5,836 nt of DNA from Chloroflexota bacterium (lineage in GTDB: Bacteria; Chloroflexota; Anaerolineae; B4-G1; SLSP01): the NCBI GenBank assembly GCA_012798275.1, contig JAAZNO010000399.1:1-5836 (forward strand), read 5' to 3'. Positions within the stretch are counted from its first letter, which is position 1. Each line of letters begins with the position of its first letter. Below the pieces are notes generated by a model, which was not told the origin of the DNA, searched no databases, and saw only the letters and a list, made by a program, of their open reading frames with translations. Position numbers and translations under genes: made by a program. This document shows, in pieces, positions 4,140 to 5,836 of this stretch.

Positions 4140-4794
4140 CCGTTTGGGGGATTGGGTGCAGGCGGCGCCGTTGTTGGCAGTAGGCTATCATCTGGACGTG
4201 CTCGCTGCCGTGGCGGCGCGGCGCGAACAGGAGACGGTCTATCCGGCGGAGGGGCGCGTCTTCTACGCCCTGGAGCGCACGCCCTTCGCGGCGGTGCAGG
4301 TGATCATCGTGGGACAGGATCCCTATCACGGAGCAGGGCAGGCTGATGGACTGGCTTTTTCGGTGCCGGAGGGGGTCGCCGCGCCGCCCTCGTTGCGGAA
4401 CATCTTCCGGGAAGTCGCGCGGGACGTGTACGCCGGCGCGCCCCCCTCTTTTTCCACCGATCTCACCCGTTGGGCGGATGAGGGCGTGTTGTTGCTCAAC
4501 ACAATTTTGACGGTGGCGATGGGCAAGCCGGGCTCACATCGGGGGTTGGGATGGGAGGCGCTGACCGATGACATTCTCATGGCGCTGCATGAACAGCGCG
4601 AAGGGCTGGTGTTTATGCTGTGGGGCGCGCACGCTCAGGCCCGGCGCGCGTTGATGGATGGACAGCGGCATTTGATCCTCGAAGCGCCGCATCCTTCGCC
4701 GCTGGCGGCGCATCGCGGCTTTTTCGGATGTGGGCATTTCTCGCGGGCAAACGCTTACCTGCGCGCTCATGGCAAGCGCGCTATTTGCTGGTAA
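4132..4794 (+). CDS. ung: Uracil-DNA glycosylase, family 1
   Basis: This 220-residue monofunctional glycosylase flips uracil out of DNA and cleaves its N-glycosidic bond, starting base-excision repair. All family-1 motifs are intact: the water-activating loop GQDPYHG (61-67, catalytic D63 and Y65), the uracil-stacking F76 in [13 protein letters not shown] (85-92), LLLN with uracil-specific N123, and the leucine loop [18 protein letters not shown] (187-204, with H187 and L191). Length is close to that of E. coli Ung. I chose the ATG at 4132 because it overlaps the transporter stop as ATGTCTGA, has GGGGG (4119-4123) 8 nt upstream and gives an N terminus of normal length. In-frame ATGs at 4117 and 4078 would add residues lying inside the transporter frame. 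The overlap suggests translational coupling. Its partner in the window is Dcd, whose product dUTP is a source of genomic uracil. Confidence 0.96.
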   Translation: MSDRLGDWVQAAPLLAVGYHLDVLAAVAARREQETVYPAEGRVFYALERTPFAAVQVIIVGQDPYHGAGQADGLAFSVPEGVAAPPSLRNIFREVARDVYAGAPPSFSTDLTRWADEGVLLLNTILTVAMGKPGSHRGLGWEALTDDILMALHEQREGLVFMLWGAHAQARRALMDGQRHLILEAPHPSPLAAHRGFFGCGHFSRANAYLRAHGKRAICW

Positions 4795-4803
4795 AGGGGG
4801 TGA
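4795..4803 (+). promoter_or_regulatory. Near-consensus RBS of rpiB
   Basis: AGGGGGTGA matches the full anti-Shine-Dalgarno complement AGGAGGTGA at eight of nine bases and begins at the last base of the ung stop codon plus one. It lies 4 nt before the ATG at 4808. It selects that start over an in-frame upstream ATG at 4730, which would add 26 residues lying inside ung. Confidence 0.75.
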
Positions 4804-4807
4804 CGGG

Positions 4808-5254
4808 ATGCGCATTTGTATCGGTTCCGATCATGCGGGGTATGAGCTCAAGACGGCCGTGAAAGCTCATCTGCTGGCCCTGGGGCATGAGGTGGAGGAC
4901 CTGGGGACGTATGAGCCGCAGGTCTCGGTGGACTATCCCGACTACGGACGTCGCGTCGCACAGCAGGTGGCGGCTGGCGCGGGCGAGCTGGGCATTGTGA
5001 TCTGTGGCACGGGGATTGGCGTTTCCATCGCCGCGAACAAAGTGCGCGGCATACGGGCGGCGCTGTGCACGGATTCCTACATGGCGCGGATGGCGCGGTT
5101 GCACAACGACGCCAACGTCCTGGCGCTCGGGGGACGTGTCGTGGGCGTGGGACTGGCGCTGGACATCGTGGACACTTTTCTGACCACGGCGTTTGAGGGC
5201 GGTCGCCACAGCGCGCGCGTCGAGAAGCTCATGGCGCTTGAATCCGAGCCGTGA
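4808..5254 (+). CDS. rpiB: Ribose-5-phosphate isomerase B
   Basis: This 148-residue cytosolic enzyme interconverts ribose 5-phosphate and ribulose 5-phosphate in the pentose phosphate pathway. It matches the RpiB/LacAB family from end to end. Landmarks are the N-terminal [15 protein letters not shown] (1-15, with D8 and H9), DYPDYG (42-47), the active-site loop [14 protein letters not shown] (65-78) with catalytic C66 and T68, [14 protein letters not shown] (97-110) with H99 involved in ring opening, and the phosphate-binding GGRH..RV (131-138, with R133 and R137). C66 and H99 match E. coli RpiB numbering. It follows ung after 13 bp and is surely in the same transcript. It may use pentose phosphates derived from nucleoside phosphorolysis, although that link needs a phosphopentomutase, which is not in the window. 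LacA/LacB-type galactose-6-phosphate isomerase activity is less likely given C66 and this context. Confidence 0.95.
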   Translation: MRICIGSDHAGYELKTAVKAHLLALGHEVEDLGTYEPQVSVDYPDYGRRVAQQVAAGAGELGIVICGTGIGVSIAANKVRGIRAALCTDSYMARMARLHNDANVLALGGRVVGVGLALDIVDTFLTTAFEGGRHSARVEKLMALESEP

Positions 5255-5293
5255 GGGTGACGGACACTGAGGGGAGACAGTCGAGGGGGCTTC

Positions 5294-5836
5294 GTGGCTG
5301 ATCCGATTCGCATTCTACACTTTGCCGATTTGCACATCGGGATGGAGAATTACGGGCGGCTCGACCCGGGGACGGGCCTGAATCTGCGCGTCGTGGATTT
5401 CCTGCGCCGGTTGGACGAGGTGGTGACGTATGCCATCACGCATGAGGCGGACGCGGTGCTCTTCGCGGGGGATGCCTTCCGCACGCGGACGCCCAGTCCC
5501 ACCCATCAGCGCGAATTTGCGCAGCGTATCCGGCGGCTCTCGGAGGCCGCTATCCCCACGGTGCTGCTTGTGGGCAATCACGACATCCCGCTGATGGAAC
5601 AGCGGGCCTCCAGCGTGGAAATCTTCAGCACGTTGGGGGTGCCCCACGTGACCGTGGCAGATCGCCCGGAGCTGGTGCGCCTGGAGACGCGCCGCGGGCC
5701 TTTGCAGGTGGCGACCGTGCCGTTCCCGGTCCATCAGCGCTTGCTCACCCGCGAGCAATACCGTCACATGAGCCGTGAGGCGCTGGATCAAGCGGTGAGC
5801 GGCGCGTTGGTTGACCTCATGCAGCAGCTCGCGGCG
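5294..5836 (+). CDS. sbcD: SbcD/Mre11-type exonuclease subunit (3' truncated by window)
   Basis: The first 181 codons of a calcineurin-like metallophosphoesterase run off the right edge without a stop. Three metal-binding motifs are in order at family spacing: FADLHIG (10-16, D12 and H14), GDAF (59-62, D60) and GNHD (94-97, N95 and H96). The histidine motifs of the C-terminal half of the phosphoesterase domain and the capping domain would lie beyond the window. SbcD pairs with the SMC-like ATPase SbcC to trim hairpins, double-strand breaks and protein-blocked ends. A downstream sbcC would be expected but is not seen. The start is GTG at 5294 because no ATG is suitably placed, the family N terminus R-I-L-H-F-A-D begins just after it, and GAGG (5283-5286) lies 7 nt upstream. 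The gap to rpiB is 39 bp with no terminator. The broader label DNA repair exonuclease is the safe fallback. Confidence 0.88.
   Translation, partial: MADPIRILHFADLHIGMENYGRLDPGTGLNLRVVDFLRRLDEVVTYAITHEADAVLFAGDAFRTRTPSPTHQREFAQRIRRLSEAAIPTVLLVGNHDIPLMEQRASSVEIFSTLGVPHVTVADRPELVRLETRRGPLQVATVPFPVHQRLLTREQYRHMSREALDQAVSGALVDLMQQLAA

Overview
The window reads as one rightward (+ strand) block of bacterial housekeeping genes behind a long, repeat-laden non-coding leader. The genes are GC-rich, with strong Shine-Dalgarno sites, GTG as well as ATG starts, and short gaps or overlaps. The protein sequences, together with the GC-rich palindromes and short tandem repeats between genes, suggest a Chloroflexota-type genome, perhaps Anaerolineae or a relative. 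That placement is an inference from general resemblance and is not proven here.

Layout. Positions 1-282 hold no convincing gene. They contain a good sigma70-like promoter candidate (131-158) and a degenerate GTG-rich tandem repeat (191-260). A possible 22-codon small ORF (283-351) follows, with a strong ribosome binding site. Positions 383-555 form a compact non-coding element with imperfect terminal inverted repeats. It carries three successive near-perfect hairpins and a textbook four-tract G-quadruplex motif, and it looks like a MITE or a palindromic intergenic repeat. Next come a bulged stem ahead of a T-tract and an 8-bp tandem repeat. From 703 the coding block runs: pyrimidine-nucleoside phosphorylase, a 112-bp heptanucleotide array, dCTP deaminase, an MFS transporter of the MefA/EntS-like (DHA3) type, family-1 uracil-DNA glycosylase, ribose-5-phosphate isomerase B, and the N-terminal 181 codons of an SbcD/Mre11-type nuclease cut by the window end.

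How the genes fit together. The phosphorylase splits pyrimidine nucleosides to base plus (deoxy)ribose-1-phosphate. RpiB works on the pentose phosphates that such salvage can feed. Dcd deaminates dCTP to dUTP, the dTMP precursor, and Ung removes uracil that reaches DNA from dUTP or from cytosine deamination. The SbcD-like protein adds a double-strand-break or hairpin-processing function. The set is coherent: pyrimidine (deoxy)nucleotide turnover plus genome maintenance. The transporter's substrate is unknown.

The genes themselves are ordinary. The unusual material is in the spacers: the hairpin/G4 element, a 16-bp sequence including the ribosome binding site that occurs twice 416 bp apart, and a recurring arrangement of a short tandem repeat just before a ribosome binding site and ATG. 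I saw no CRISPR array, tRNA, rRNA, transposase or recognisable defence system.
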